A stretch of 64,000 bases of DNA from Oscillatoria sp. FACHB-1406 (GTDB lineage: Bacteria > Cyanobacteriota > Cyanobacteriia > Cyanobacteriales > Spirulinaceae), in contig NZ_JACJSM010000005.1 in NCBI RefSeq assembly GCF_014698145.1, positions 186,001 to 250,000 on the forward strand, in the 5' to 3' direction. Below the pieces are notes generated by a model. It was not told the DNA's origin and searched no databases. It worked only from the letters and a program-made list of their open reading frames with translations. The translations under genes were made by a program, and so were the position numbers. Of the stretch, positions 26,599-35,526 are shown piece after piece. Each line of letters starts with the position of its first letter. Position 1 is the stretch's first letter.

Positions 26599-27204
26599 AA
26601 AACGTCTCGATTCGATAATTGAAATTCAGTAGCCTAGGCGGTTTGCGCTGTCTCCGTCCGGGGTGTTCGCAATTTTCCTATTGTATCTGCTCGGGGACTC
26701 CTGCCTCACTGTTCGCTTAAAATGTTAGCGAACAGTAGGCAGTTTGATGATTTTTAAAGTCGATAAGGGGGAATTTTTTTAAATTTTTGGGGCTTGCTTT
26801 TTTTTGCGGGCTTGATTATACTATTCTTATAATGGAAATCTGTCTAAAAATTTGAAAGTTTCGTCTATTTCCATTATTTAAATAATACCTTAAAAGTCAA
26901 TATAAAACAAGTAAAAAATCAAAAAAAACATCATTTTTTGTTAAGTAAATTAAAGTCATGTTAAACGATGGGGAGAAAAAACGAGGGAAAATATAACGAC
27001 GAGTCAGAGGTTCATGCTGATTACGGCAAATTGTGATGCGTTCAACACATCACCAACGTTAAAAAAACTACAATAGTTGGCGCGATCGCGTCCTGCAACT
27101 GCGAAACTAGATTCGACTGCACGTTCGCGGGAAAAATCTGAAAACCGTTCCGAATGCTAGTAGGCTCGGACAATTCAAGACCCCAACCGATTCTTTAACT
27201 CACG
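26599..27204. other. AT-rich gene-free stretch
   Basis: About 600 bp with no acceptable reading frame. 26740-26960 is strongly AT-rich with homopolymer T and A runs. Bases 27020-27065 hold ATGCGTTCAACACATCACCAAC and A-runs without recognisable structure. It may contain the promoter of the zinc-ribbon gene (minus) or what is left of the aspC upstream region after the insertion at 27205. Confidence 0.5.
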
Positions 27205-27325
27205 GTTTTGACACTCTACCGCCCTTTTAGGGCGGAGATTCTTAAGAGATTTTCACTTCTAGCGAAAAGCACCCAAAATGTAAAGCCGCCGAAGAACGGC
27301 GGGGTTTCAAACCCATTTTTCTGAT
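27205..27325 (-). mobile_element. IS200/IS605-type miniature element (ends only)
   Basis: Contains both ends of the transposon relic at 44741-45167 but no coding core. On the plus strand it starts GTTTTGACACTC, followed by hairpin CCGCCC/GGGCGG, and ends with GGGTTTCAAACCC then ATTTTTCTGAT. The reverse complement of the first end (GAGTGTCAAAAC) resembles the 3' end of cyanobacterial tnpB elements, so the element is oriented minus. Length is about 120 bp. Its last bases (CTGAT) overlap the first two bases of the aspC ATG at 27324. Confidence 0.8.
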
Positions 27326-28493
27326 GACTATGCAATTGGCAGCACGAGCAAACCAACTTTCCCCTTCCGTTACCTTAGCGATCTCGACGAAAGCCAAAGC
27401 GATGAAAGCAGAAGGCATTGATGTCTGCGATTTCAGCGCGGGGGAACCGGATTTCGACACGCCCGCCCACATTCGCGAAGCCGCCAAAGATGCCCTCGAT
27501 CGCGGTAAAACTCGTTACGGTCCGGCTGCGGGCGAACCCAAACTGCGCCAAGCGATTGCCGCCAAGCTCCAGAAAGACAACGCCCTCAGCTACCAACCCG
27601 AAAATATCATCGTCACCAACGGCGGCAAACAATCGCTCTTCAATCTAATACTCGCCCTCATCGAATCGGACGATGAAGTTATCATTCCCGCGCCTTATTG
27701 GTTGAGCTACCCAGAAATGGTCAAACTCGCAGGCGGCAACCCCATCATTATCTCGACGGAAGCCAGCAACGGCTACAAACTCACTGCCGAACAACTGCGC
27801 CAAAGCATTACCCCCAAAACCAAATTATTAATTCTCAATACTCCTTCCAACCCTACGGGGGCCGTCTACAGTCCGGATGAAATCCGCGCCATCGCTGAAG
27901 TGATTGTCGAGCGAGATATCTTGGTTGTTTCCGACGAAATCTACGAAAAAATTCTCTACGATGGAGCCGAACACCTTAGCATTGGAGCCGTCAGCCCCGA
28001 AGCCTTCGCCCGCACCTTCATCAGTAACGGTTTTGCCAAAAGCTATGCCATGACGGGCTGGCGCGTCGGCTACCTCGCCGGAGCGGTGGAAGCGATTCAA
28101 GCCGCGACGCGCCTTCAGGGCCACAGTACCTCGAATGTTTGTACTTTTGCTCAGTACGGCGCGATCGCAGCCCTCGAAGGCTCCCAAGAACCCGTCCAAA
28201 CCATGCTTGCCGCCTTCACCGAGCGCCGTTCCGTCCTCTTAGAAGGCGCGCGCGCTATCTCGGGGTTGAGTTGTAGCGTTCCCGACGGTGCATTTTATCT
28301 CTTCATCGATGTGAGCAAAACGGGTTTAGGCTCCCTCGACTTTTGCAAATCCCTGCTCGATGCCGAAAGCGTTGCCGCCGTTCCAGGCGTTGCCTTTGGC
28401 GACGATCGCTGCATTCGCCTTTCTTATGCGACCGATATGACCTCCATTCAAAAAGGAATCGAACGGCTCGAACGATTTGTTGCTTCTTGTTAA
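27324..28493 (+). CDS. aspC: Aspartate aminotransferase (class I, PLP)
   Basis: PLP enzyme exchanging the amino group between aspartate/oxaloacetate and glutamate/2-oxoglutarate. The fold-type I subgroup-1gamma layout is clear: [49 protein letters not shown], and PLP-binding Lys239 in [17 protein letters not shown]. 389 aa, full length. Two ATGs lie in frame (27324 and 27330). The first overlaps the end of a transposon-derived element and the second does not. No ribosome site is near either; a GGGTTTCAAACCC palindrome sits about 9 bases before the first. Expression may therefore depend on leaderless or weak initiation. Confidence 0.93.
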   Translation: MTMQLAARANQLSPSVTLAISTKAKAMKAEGIDVCDFSAGEPDFDTPAHIREAAKDALDRGKTRYGPAAGEPKLRQAIAAKLQKDNALSYQPENIIVTNGGKQSLFNLILALIESDDEVIIPAPYWLSYPEMVKLAGGNPIIISTEASNGYKLTAEQLRQSITPKTKLLILNTPSNPTGAVYSPDEIRAIAEVIVERDILVVSDEIYEKILYDGAEHLSIGAVSPEAFARTFISNGFAKSYAMTGWRVGYLAGAVEAIQAATRLQGHSTSNVCTFAQYGAIAALEGSQEPVQTMLAAFTERRSVLLEGARAISGLSCSVPDGAFYLFIDVSKTGLGSLDFCKSLLDAESVAAVPGVAFGDDRCIRLSYATDMTSIQKGIERLERFVASC

Positions 28494-28567
28494 CCCGTAG
28501 CCAGCTTGAAGTCAAAAAGCTGAAGAAAAGCTTTCCAGACTTGAAGAGTGTCTTAAGCTCAAACCCA

Positions 28568-28595
28568 GTAGGAACGTTATCTATAACGTTTCTAC
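28568..28595. repeat. 28-bp palindromic dispersed repeat
   Basis: Near-perfect palindrome GTAGGAACGTTATC..TATAACGTTTCTAC, extended by CCCA/TGCGG. The same 28-bp palindrome class recurs as a perfect version at 42518-42545. It lies 75 bp after aspC, where it could act as a stem-loop terminator or mRNA stabiliser. A further hairpin (GGCAGAGAAA .. TTTCTGCC) is at 28689-28714; otherwise the 28494-28763 gap is empty. Confidence 0.7.
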
Positions 28596-28763
28596 TGCGG
28601 GCGAAATTGAGGTAAAATTAAAGTAAGACAATAGAAGTCGAAATTCACCATTGAGGGTTAGGTTTTGTCGTTTTCTCGATGGGCTTGAGGCAGAGAAACT
28701 TAAATATTTCTGCCGTTTGCGTTCTGTCCCCTTCAAGTTTTGACAAAATCTAAAATTTTGAAT

Positions 28764-29261
28764 ATGGGATATGCAAAAATTCTTGTCGCGCTCGACGAAT
28801 CCGTGCAATCAGAAATTGTTTTTAAAAAAGCGTTGGAACTGGCGAAAAGCAATGGAGCGCGTTTAATGCTTTTTCGCTCCCTGACCTTCGAGCATCCGAA
28901 TGCCGTTTATACCGATCTTTACGGTCAGAACCTCGAGAGTTTTTCGGTCATTATGCAAGAACAACTCGAAAAAAACACCCAAAAGACCAAGGAACGAATG
29001 GAGCATTACAGTATGCTCGCCGACCGAGAAGGAGTTGAGACTGAATGGGATTGGAAACTGGGCGAAGCGGGGCTGTGGATTTGCAAGCTCGCTGAAACTT
29101 GGGGGGCGGATTTAATCGTTCTCGGTCGTCGCGGTCGTCAGGGGCTAGCGGAAATGCTGTTGGGGAGCGTGAGTAATTACGTGCTTCACCGCGCGCCCTG
29201 TTCGGTTTTAGTGGTTCAGGGCGTTGGGGTTGCTGAAAGCGAAGTACCGAGCGAGGAGTGA
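28764..29261 (+). CDS. Universal stress protein (UspA family)
   Basis: Cytoplasmic alpha/beta stress protein. MGYAKILVALDESVQSEIVF is the standard start, and the ATP-binding signature G-2x-G-9x-G-S is present as GRRGRQGLAEMLLGS, so this is of the ATP-binding type. 165 aa. The frame is open from a TTG at 28740, but ATG 28764 fits the family start. It is monocistronic; the role is probably stress survival, with no partner in the context. Confidence 0.9.
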   Translation: MGYAKILVALDESVQSEIVFKKALELAKSNGARLMLFRSLTFEHPNAVYTDLYGQNLESFSVIMQEQLEKNTQKTKERMEHYSMLADREGVETEWDWKLGEAGLWICKLAETWGADLIVLGRRGRQGLAEMLLGSVSNYVLHRAPCSVLVVQGVGVAESEVPSEE

Positions 29262-29292
29262 GCGAAAAAAGGGAACTGACGGACTAAAAACT

Positions 29293-29790
29293 TTAAAATT
29301 TGAGCCGCAATCCAAGAACGATTAAGTCTCGCTCGACTCCATCGAGTTCGGCAATTCTCGGCAGATAGCCCCATTCCTGGAAATTAAACTGTTCAAAGAG
29401 ACTGAGGCTGGCGGTATTGTGAGCGAAAATGAAAGCAACTAACGTACTGAATCCTACGTCTCGAGCGCGATCGATCGCTTGTTGTAAAAGAAATTTGCCT
29501 ATTCCGTGGCGGTGGTAGCAGGGATCGACATAGATGCTAACTTCCGCCGTCGAACGATAGGCGGGTCGCCCGTAAAAAGGACGAAAGCTCAGCCATGCGA
29601 TGACTTCTCCTTTCAGTTCCACCACTAAGAGTGGGTAATGGGTGGGGGAGTGAGCGGCGAACCAATCGCACCGACTTTCCACCGAAACCGGCTCGGTATC
29701 TGCGGTGGCTTTACGATCGGGAATTGAGGCATTATATATCTTGACAATTTCGGGTAAATCTGCTTCGGCCGCGTCGCGAATCGTCGCCAT
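29293..29790 (-). CDS. GNAT N-acetyltransferase (phosphinothricin acetyltransferase-like)
   Basis: Acetyl-CoA dependent N-acetyltransferase. MATIRDAAEADLPEIVKIYN is the typical PAT/YncA-type start, and the CoA-binding motif A appears as YHRHGIGKFLLQQAIDRA. The C-terminal SLFEQFNFQEWGYLPRI also matches that group. 165 aa from ATG 29790; the 55 codons upstream in frame have no family resemblance. The natural substrate is probably an amino acid or amine; resistance is not implied. Confidence 0.85.
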   Translation of the reverse strand: MATIRDAAEADLPEIVKIYNASIPDRKATADTEPVSVESRCDWFAAHSPTHYPLLVVELKGEVIAWLSFRPFYGRPAYRSTAEVSIYVDPCYHRHGIGKFLLQQAIDRARDVGFSTLVAFIFAHNTASLSLFEQFNFQEWGYLPRIAELDGVERDLIVLGLRLKF

Positions 29791-29969
29791 GATTGGGTTA
29801 AGGATGGAGGTAGAGAATTTGCCAAGGACGTGGGAAGAAAGAGCGATCGCAAATAGAAATGCTTCGCTCTGGAGTGGAATGCACCTTAAAATCGAAGGAT
29901 ATCTTTGACAGCCAGTAGAAGCTTGAAAAATTGAGTTAATCAGACATCTTATCAAAGAAACCGACTGAT

Positions 29970-30476
29970 TTAAAACTCGGCTCGAAGCGCCTCAATTCGC
30001 TGGCGGTTCGCGCCCAAGTCCGACTCTCCCAAACGAGAGGCAGAACGCACATTAATTTTTTGCGAGGGTTCATCGAGTAAAAATTCCACATCATCGACAA
30101 ATCCCAACCAACGACTGCTGAATTCAGCGTAGAGGTAATCCTCAGTTTGGGCGAGAATTTGGGTTCGCGGGGTGCTGCGGACTAAAGCTTGGAGACGATC
30201 CATCGCCTCAGCAGCAGAACCGTCGTAAGTTAGGGGCGCGATCGCATTTTCGAGATTTGGACTTTGGGAGTTAACGCAATTGGGCGTATTCGGGCAAGGG
30301 GCGAGTTGTCCGGCGCGCGCGCCGAGGTTGTGGGGCTGCACTCCAGCGAAGAAAGTGGGACTATTTGGGAAGGCAAGGCGGAAAACAATCCAGGCGATCG
30401 CGATCGCAACGAACCCAAACAGCACGATACGCGGTAAAGTCAGCTTAAAGAGGGACGGCGTTTCTAGGGCAGACAT
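29970..30476 (-). CDS. DUF1499 family membrane-anchored protein
   Basis: 168 aa with a single N-terminal membrane anchor (about residues 15-35, ALPRIVLFGFVAIAIAWIVF-like). The C-terminal domain has the DUF1499 hallmarks CPNTPNCVNS with two cysteines, YLYAEFSSRWLGFVDDVEF and VRSASRLGESDLGANRQRIE. Family members are common in cyanobacteria and their biochemical role is unknown. It is 179 bp upstream of the acetyltransferase start on the same strand. Confidence 0.88.
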   Translation of the reverse strand: MSALETPSLFKLTLPRIVLFGFVAIAIAWIVFRLAFPNSPTFFAGVQPHNLGARAGQLAPCPNTPNCVNSQSPNLENAIAPLTYDGSAAEAMDRLQALVRSTPRTQILAQTEDYLYAEFSSRWLGFVDDVEFLLDEPSQKINVRSASRLGESDLGANRQRIEALRAEF

Positions 30477-30567
30477 GAAAGATTAAAGATCTCAAACTAC
30501 AGTTTGCTAGCTATTGTATCGGCGAATTGCAATTTCTTAAGGGGGGGCTAGGGCATTACAATTCTAA

Positions 30568-31683
30568 GTGCAGAATTATCAAGCAACAAGCGTGGAATCA
30601 ACGATTGGGATCGCCGTTCTCGGCACGGGATTCGGGCAAAAAATTCATATTCCGGGGTTTCAGTACCATCACCGCACGGAAGTTAAAGCCGTTTACCATC
30701 GCGATTTAGATAAGGCTAACGCGATCGCAACCTCCCACAACATCCCCTACGCCTCCGACAACCTCGAAACCTTACTCGCCCGCCCCGAAATCGATGCCGT
30801 CAGCATTGCTACGCCGCCCTTCCTCCACTACGAAATGGCGAAAACCGCACTCAATGCCAAAAAGCATCTACTGCTCGAAAAACCGATGGCGATGTCCGCC
30901 CGCGAAACCGAAGAACTCTACCATCTCGCCCAACAGCAAGGCGTTACAGCAATTGCCGACTTTGAATTTCGTTTCGTTCCCGCTTGGCAGTGCTTCGCCG
31001 AACACCTACAACAAAACTACGTCGGGCGCAAGCGCTTGATAAAAATCGATTGGCTTGTCTCCAGTCGCGCCGATGCAACTCGTCCTTGGAATTGGTACGC
31101 CCGCAAAGATAAAGGCGGCGGCGCGCTTGGTGCGGTAGGTTCCCACGCCTTCGACTACATTCACTGGCTGTTCGGTTCCGTTCGTCGCTTGTGCGCCCAC
31201 TTAAGCTGCGCGATTCCGGAACGCCCCGATCCCCTCGAAGGGGGCAAACTCAAACCCGTCGATGCGGACGATACTTGCTTAATTATGCTCGAACTCGCTG
31301 ACGGTACGCCCTGCCAACTGACGATTAGTTCGGTAGCGTATCAAGGACGAGGGCATTGGGTCGAAGTTTACGGCGATCGCGGTACTCTGGTCTTAGGCAG
31401 CAGCAACCTCAGCGATTACGTCCGCGACTTCCATCTGTTCGCCGCCCCTGCTGGCGAATCACTCCAAGAAGTCGAAATCCCCGCCCGCCTCGCCTTCCCC
31501 AAAACCTTTGACGACGGGCGTTTGGCTCCCTTTATTCGCGTTATCGAGCGTTGGGTTAGCGCGATCGATAGCGGACAATCTTTAGAACCTTCCTTAAAAG
31601 AAGGATATTACTCGCAACTGTTAATGGATTTAACCCATCAATCCAACGAAACTCGAGCTTGGGTTGACGTTCCCGAGTTATAA
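30568..31683 (+). CDS. Gfo/Idh/MocA family NAD(P)-dependent oxidoreductase
   Basis: Sugar-type dehydrogenase. The Rossmann motif is GIAVLGTGFGQKIHIPG; then VSIATPPFLHYEMAKTAL and LLEKPMAMSARETEEL, where EKP is the family signature. C-terminal pattern: GGALGAVGSHAFDYIHWLFG. 371 aa from a GTG at 30568 (MQNYQATSVESTIGI); GTG is the only start upstream of the Rossmann fold. It precedes the acyltransferase by 91 bp on the same strand, so it may prepare a sugar for the exopolysaccharide, though a catabolic role is equally possible. Confidence 0.88.
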   Translation: MQNYQATSVESTIGIAVLGTGFGQKIHIPGFQYHHRTEVKAVYHRDLDKANAIATSHNIPYASDNLETLLARPEIDAVSIATPPFLHYEMAKTALNAKKHLLLEKPMAMSARETEELYHLAQQQGVTAIADFEFRFVPAWQCFAEHLQQNYVGRKRLIKIDWLVSSRADATRPWNWYARKDKGGGALGAVGSHAFDYIHWLFGSVRRLCAHLSCAIPERPDPLEGGKLKPVDADDTCLIMLELADGTPCQLTISSVAYQGRGHWVEVYGDRGTLVLGSSNLSDYVRDFHLFAAPAGESLQEVEIPARLAFPKTFDDGRLAPFIRVIERWVSAIDSGQSLEPSLKEGYYSQLLMDLTHQSNETRAWVDVPEL

Positions 31684-31774
31684 CAGCTTTGATAGAGAGG
31701 AGACTCTCGCTCGCACGCTCTCGCCAGCAAGTTGAGTCGCGATTGAGGAAGACACCGCGCACCCTGGATAATTC

Positions 31775-32914
31775 ATGCAAGATAAAATCCCTCGCAAAAG
31801 AGTTCAACTCAACCTCCTCCAAGCCTTTCGAGGAGTTGCTGCTTTACTGGTTATTCTCTTCCATATCGACCAACTTAGTAACGAAACACTAAAACAGCCT
31901 TTTCTCTTCGATTTCTTCAAATTTGGTTCGGCTGGAGTCGATTATTTTCTCGTCCTCAGCGGTTTTGTCGCTATCTACGCCCACTGGCACGAACTCGGGC
32001 ATCGCAGCTTTGAGAATTTCAAAACCTTTCTCCTCAAACGCTGCATCAGAATTTATCCCGTTTACTGGATTATTTCTCTGATTGTTGTCGCCTTTTTTGT
32101 GTTGATTCCCGGTTTTGCAAAAGCGGGAGACTTAACGCCAGAGTTTTTGTTTAAATCGTTTATTCTGTTTCCTCAAACCGAATCTCCGTTGTTGAATGTC
32201 GGTTGGACTTTAATCCTCATTGTATTCTTTTACCTGGTCTTCAGCTTAGTGTATTTGCTGCCGACAGGCTTATATTTGGGCTTAGTTGCACTGCTACTGA
32301 TTGGCTCTTCAACTCAGTTTTTTAGCGCCTTATCCGTTACCAACGAACGACCGATTTTGCAACTGCTTACCAATGCACTTAATCTTGAATTTGCTTTTGG
32401 GAGTTTAGCAGCTTGGCTCGTTCTCAAGAACAACTTGCCGCAACGCAAGGCTATTTTTTGGGTAGGAAGCGTTCTTTTGCTAACGTTTGGAATTCTTCAT
32501 GCCTCAAAATTAATTCTTCAATCTGAAGGAGCCGTCGATCCGATTTCAATTTTCGGCATTACTTTTCTAATTAATCGCGTTCTAGTTTTCGGTATTCCTT
32601 GTTTTTTAATTGTTCTGGGAGCCGCATCGATAGATTTGAATGAGGGGCGACAAATTCCGAAGTTTATAAACTACTTGGGTGACGCTTCTTATTCGCTCTA
32701 CCTAATGCACAGCCCGATTGTTTCTGCGATGACCAAAATCGCCGTAAAATTGGGGTTGAACGGTTCGGTTTTACAATCTACTCTTGTCAATTTTGTTATT
32801 CTGGCTGTTGCTATAGCAGTCAGTTGCTTATTTTATTCTTTCGTCGAGCAGCCGGTTGTTGAATTTTTAAGGAAGCGATTGATTAAAAAGAAGGCTGTTC
32901 CTAAGACTTCTTAG
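31775..32914 (+). CDS. Acyltransferase 3 family membrane O-acyltransferase
   Basis: Integral membrane protein (about 10 helices) that transfers acyl groups, usually acetyl, to sugars. The N-terminus LNLLQAFRGVAALLVILFHI holds the conserved R-x10-H motif of the family, followed by GVDYFLVLSGFVAIYAHWHE. 379 aa. Beside it, convergent, is an SGNH hydrolase (33030). In polysaccharide O-acetylation the two activities commonly work together, sometimes fused. A C-terminal SGNH domain is absent here, which makes the pair more interesting. The chain is full length for a stand-alone AT3 protein. Confidence 0.88.
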   Translation: MQDKIPRKRVQLNLLQAFRGVAALLVILFHIDQLSNETLKQPFLFDFFKFGSAGVDYFLVLSGFVAIYAHWHELGHRSFENFKTFLLKRCIRIYPVYWIISLIVVAFFVLIPGFAKAGDLTPEFLFKSFILFPQTESPLLNVGWTLILIVFFYLVFSLVYLLPTGLYLGLVALLLIGSSTQFFSALSVTNERPILQLLTNALNLEFAFGSLAAWLVLKNNLPQRKAIFWVGSVLLLTFGILHASKLILQSEGAVDPISIFGITFLINRVLVFGIPCFLIVLGAASIDLNEGRQIPKFINYLGDASYSLYLMHSPIVSAMTKIAVKLGLNGSVLQSTLVNFVILAVAIAVSCLFYSFVEQPVVEFLRKRLIKKKAVPKTS

Positions 32915-33029
32915 AGAGCCGGTGAAATCAGTCATCAGTTATCAAGAACTCCCACCTCAACTCAATCAACAGTCATCCGTTTGAAAGGGCAGGCTTGCGA
33001 CCTTTTTTGGGGGTTAAAGTATTCTTAAA

Positions 33030-34013
33030 TTAGGTTTGGCAAGCGGGAAGTTGTTGCTGTTGGCATAATTGCAGAAACAGTAGTTCCGCGATCGCGCGAT
33101 TCCCTTCCACGCTGAGGTGAACGCCATCGATAAAATAGTTGGCTACGGTTTCGGGGGGAAGTTTCGACCAAGCTGCATGACTATCAATGACGGGAATTTT
33201 TAAGCCCTGCAACTGCTTGAAAAATTCCCCCTGATAATCCGGTTGTGTCGAAGTCGGTAAAAGATCGCGGCGATCGGGCGTATAAAGGACAAAGAGCGGA
33301 ATCTTTCTTTTCCGTGTTTCCGCAGCAATTTGTTCTAAAATTGCCATATTCTCCCGAAATTGCCGATCGCGAAAGGTTGGGTTCGGTTGCGATCGCTCCA
33401 CTCCCGCAGGCGCAGGATTTCGCCCTCGGAATCTCTCTCGCAAGATCGGCCAAGCATAAAACGCGATCGCTTCCTCCAACGCAAACCTCGGTCTTCGCTT
33501 CAGACTCTCCGGATCGGCTTTAGATGTCTCTTGAATTAGATCGTGCGTACCAATCTGTAAAATAACGGCATCGCTATCGAACCAACCGTACTTGCGCAGA
33601 TACCCCCAATGATTGCCAATCCCCCAAGAATTCGCCGAAGCGTTTAACACTTCCACAGAAGAACCGGAATGGGTAGCGCGCAAAATCCTCACTTCCAATA
33701 ATTCCGAAATAATCTCGCTTTGATCCTTGCGATTGCCCCCATTCAGCACGGAATCGCCCACCATCAAGATTCTGAGCGTTTTGGAAGGTTTAGGAGATGC
33801 GATCGCCTCAGAACGCTGAGAATACTGATTGTATTCCAACACATTACCAAAGCGACGCAACCTTTGATTTTCCCCGAACCGATAGCCCATTGCGCGATCG
33901 GCAACTACAAGCGGCGGATGTCCCAACCCGAAAGCCAAGCTCAAAAATAATTCTAGCCCGACAACTCCCAGGATCGCACCCGCCGGAATCCACCACTTCG
34001 TTAGGACTTTCAT
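33030..34013 (-). CDS. SGNH/GDSL hydrolase-type periplasmic protein
   Basis: Membrane-anchored SGNH fold protein of 327 aa. The N-terminal anchor is about residues 5-28 (KWWIPAGAILGVVGLELFL). Block I is LRILMVGDSVLNGGN with the Ser nucleophile, block III includes IGTHDLI (a GxND variant with His), and block V is YFIDGVHLSVEGN with the DxxH pair. ATG 34013 (MKVLTKWW) is chosen; a second ATG at 34025 adds only four residues. Convergent with the acyltransferase at 31775. The acetyl/acyl sugar as substrate is inferred from that pairing. Confidence 0.83.
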   Translation of the reverse strand: MKVLTKWWIPAGAILGVVGLELFLSLAFGLGHPPLVVADRAMGYRFGENQRLRRFGNVLEYNQYSQRSEAIASPKPSKTLRILMVGDSVLNGGNRKDQSEIISELLEVRILRATHSGSSVEVLNASANSWGIGNHWGYLRKYGWFDSDAVILQIGTHDLIQETSKADPESLKRRPRFALEEAIAFYAWPILRERFRGRNPAPAGVERSQPNPTFRDRQFRENMAILEQIAAETRKRKIPLFVLYTPDRRDLLPTSTQPDYQGEFFKQLQGLKIPVIDSHAAWSKLPPETVANYFIDGVHLSVEGNRAIAELLFLQLCQQQQLPACQT

Positions 34014-34025
34014 TGCTAAATACAC

Positions 34026-34454
34026 TCCGGTGTGAGTTCGCCTACCGTTCGCTGTTGAATTGTGAATTGAAGGCAGCGTTACGGGAACAAGTCAAACTTG
34101 CGCCGCGATCGCCCTCATCCCCCCGCCCCCCCTCATTCCTCCCCAATTCTGGTGGGGACGACAGAGGATGCTTCGCTGTTTGTTGAACGGCGAAGGGGAG
34201 TAGCCTCAAAGTCCCTCTCCCAAAGTTGGGCTACGTGTACACACAACTCATTGGTTGAGTGGCAATCAAGCGCCGCCCCGTGAAAACAGCGCCCCTAAAA
34301 TCCCCATCAGGGGGACTTTGAATCCGGTTCCCCCCTTTTTCAAGGGGGATCTTCAACCGTCATGCTAGATTCGATCGCTTATATGTACACCGTAGCAAAG
34401 TTGGGAGAGAGATTGAGGGAGAGGGCGACAAAAGTGACTTGTTCCCCAGCGTTA
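34026..34454. repeat. Repeat-rich gap with CCCCCTT/AAGGGGG hairpin
   Basis: About 430 bp without a gene. It holds C-rich tracts (CCCCCGCCCCCCC), a hairpin CCCCCTT..AAGGGGG at about 34331-34348, a CCATCAGGGGGACTTTGAAT-type unit and TGTGTACACA-like inverted motifs. These are usual cyanobacterial dispersed repeats. Short frames here (for example 34098-34283) are not credible genes. Confidence 0.55.
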
Positions 34455-35420
34455 CTAGCGTTTCACCGACTGTTTCATGATATCCAGAGAACTAACTCCT
34501 AACGCTTTTTTCAACTTGCGATTAACCTTCTTCAAGAAAGTTGGTTGATAATCGTAGTAAGTATTTTCGGTGAAGCGATCGGCGCGCGTATCCCGAATCA
34601 CATAAGGAGGATGTTTTAAGGGAAATTCCATCGGCTCGACTCCCAAAGTGTGATAGGGACTTTCATCTTGATAGGTATGAGTCGATTCAGTTTGATGGTA
34701 GCCGATGTAAGAGATTAAATTGCGATCGGGAAGAATCGCTAAACCGCTATTAAGCCACATCGCCAAAGTCCATTGAAAATCCCACCAATCCGGTTTTTCA
34801 TCCCAAGTTCGTTGAAATGTTTGCGTCCAAACTTTCGCCGCGCGAGCATCGCCTAACGCATCGACAAGCCAATCGTTATCTCGCACTTCCGGCCACAGCT
34901 TAATATCGTAATCAAAATGTTTCCAAGCGCGTCGCCAGCCCGCCCATCCCCAGCAGTGATTGTAGCGAGAGAAATAGTAACTGTAATCGGTTCGTTTGTG
35001 ACCGAACTGAACGTTTAAGCCGCAAATCGTCATCACCCGTTCGTCATCGCGATAGCGTTCGAGTAACTCTTGACAAAAACGAAAAAATGTGGGATCGGGC
35101 AGGCAATCATCTTCCAAAATAATGGCCTCTTCCACATTCTCAAAAACCCAATCAATGCCGGTAGAAGGTCTTTTGCCGCAACCGAGATTAACATCCGAAA
35201 AGTTTTTGAAGACTTCGCAATCCCAATCGACGCGATCGATAATTGCGCGAGCTTCCGCACACTTTTCTATATCGTCGGGTTTATCCGCTCGAGGGCCGTC
35301 TGCAATCACAAAAAGTTTGGGCGGTTTCGCTTGACGAACCGCTTCAAAAACCTTTTCTGCCGTTTGGGGACGATTGAAAATAATGAGAGCAACTGGAGTA
35401 GTAAATTGCCAATCTGCCAT
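34455..35420 (-). CDS. Glycosyltransferase, HlpA-like GT2 group
   Basis: GT-A fold transferase, 321 aa. The start is PVALIIFNRPQTAEKVFEAV, the donor region includes LFVIADGPRADKPDD, and the DxD-type site is EAIILEDDCLPDPTFF. CGLNVQFGHKRTDYSYYFSR and HCWGWAGWRRAWKHFDYD fit the group often annotated hemolytic protein HlpA-like, a misleading name for a glycosyltransferase. It is 106 bp from the flippase gene on the same strand, so it probably adds a sugar to the exopolysaccharide repeat. Confidence 0.8.
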   Translation of the reverse strand: MADWQFTTPVALIIFNRPQTAEKVFEAVRQAKPPKLFVIADGPRADKPDDIEKCAEARAIIDRVDWDCEVFKNFSDVNLGCGKRPSTGIDWVFENVEEAIILEDDCLPDPTFFRFCQELLERYRDDERVMTICGLNVQFGHKRTDYSYYFSRYNHCWGWAGWRRAWKHFDYDIKLWPEVRDNDWLVDALGDARAAKVWTQTFQRTWDEKPDWWDFQWTLAMWLNSGLAILPDRNLISYIGYHQTESTHTYQDESPYHTLGVEPMEFPLKHPPYVIRDTRADRFTENTYYDYQPTFLKKVNRKLKKALGVSSLDIMKQSVKR

Positions 35421-35526
35421 GAACGGTTATCCTCTAAACTCAATTTTATTGTATTCGCTGAAGCACGAGTCTGTCTTCTTGCAGACAAAGACAGTCGATG
35501 GCTGGGTTGGAGGTAGCGATCGCTAA

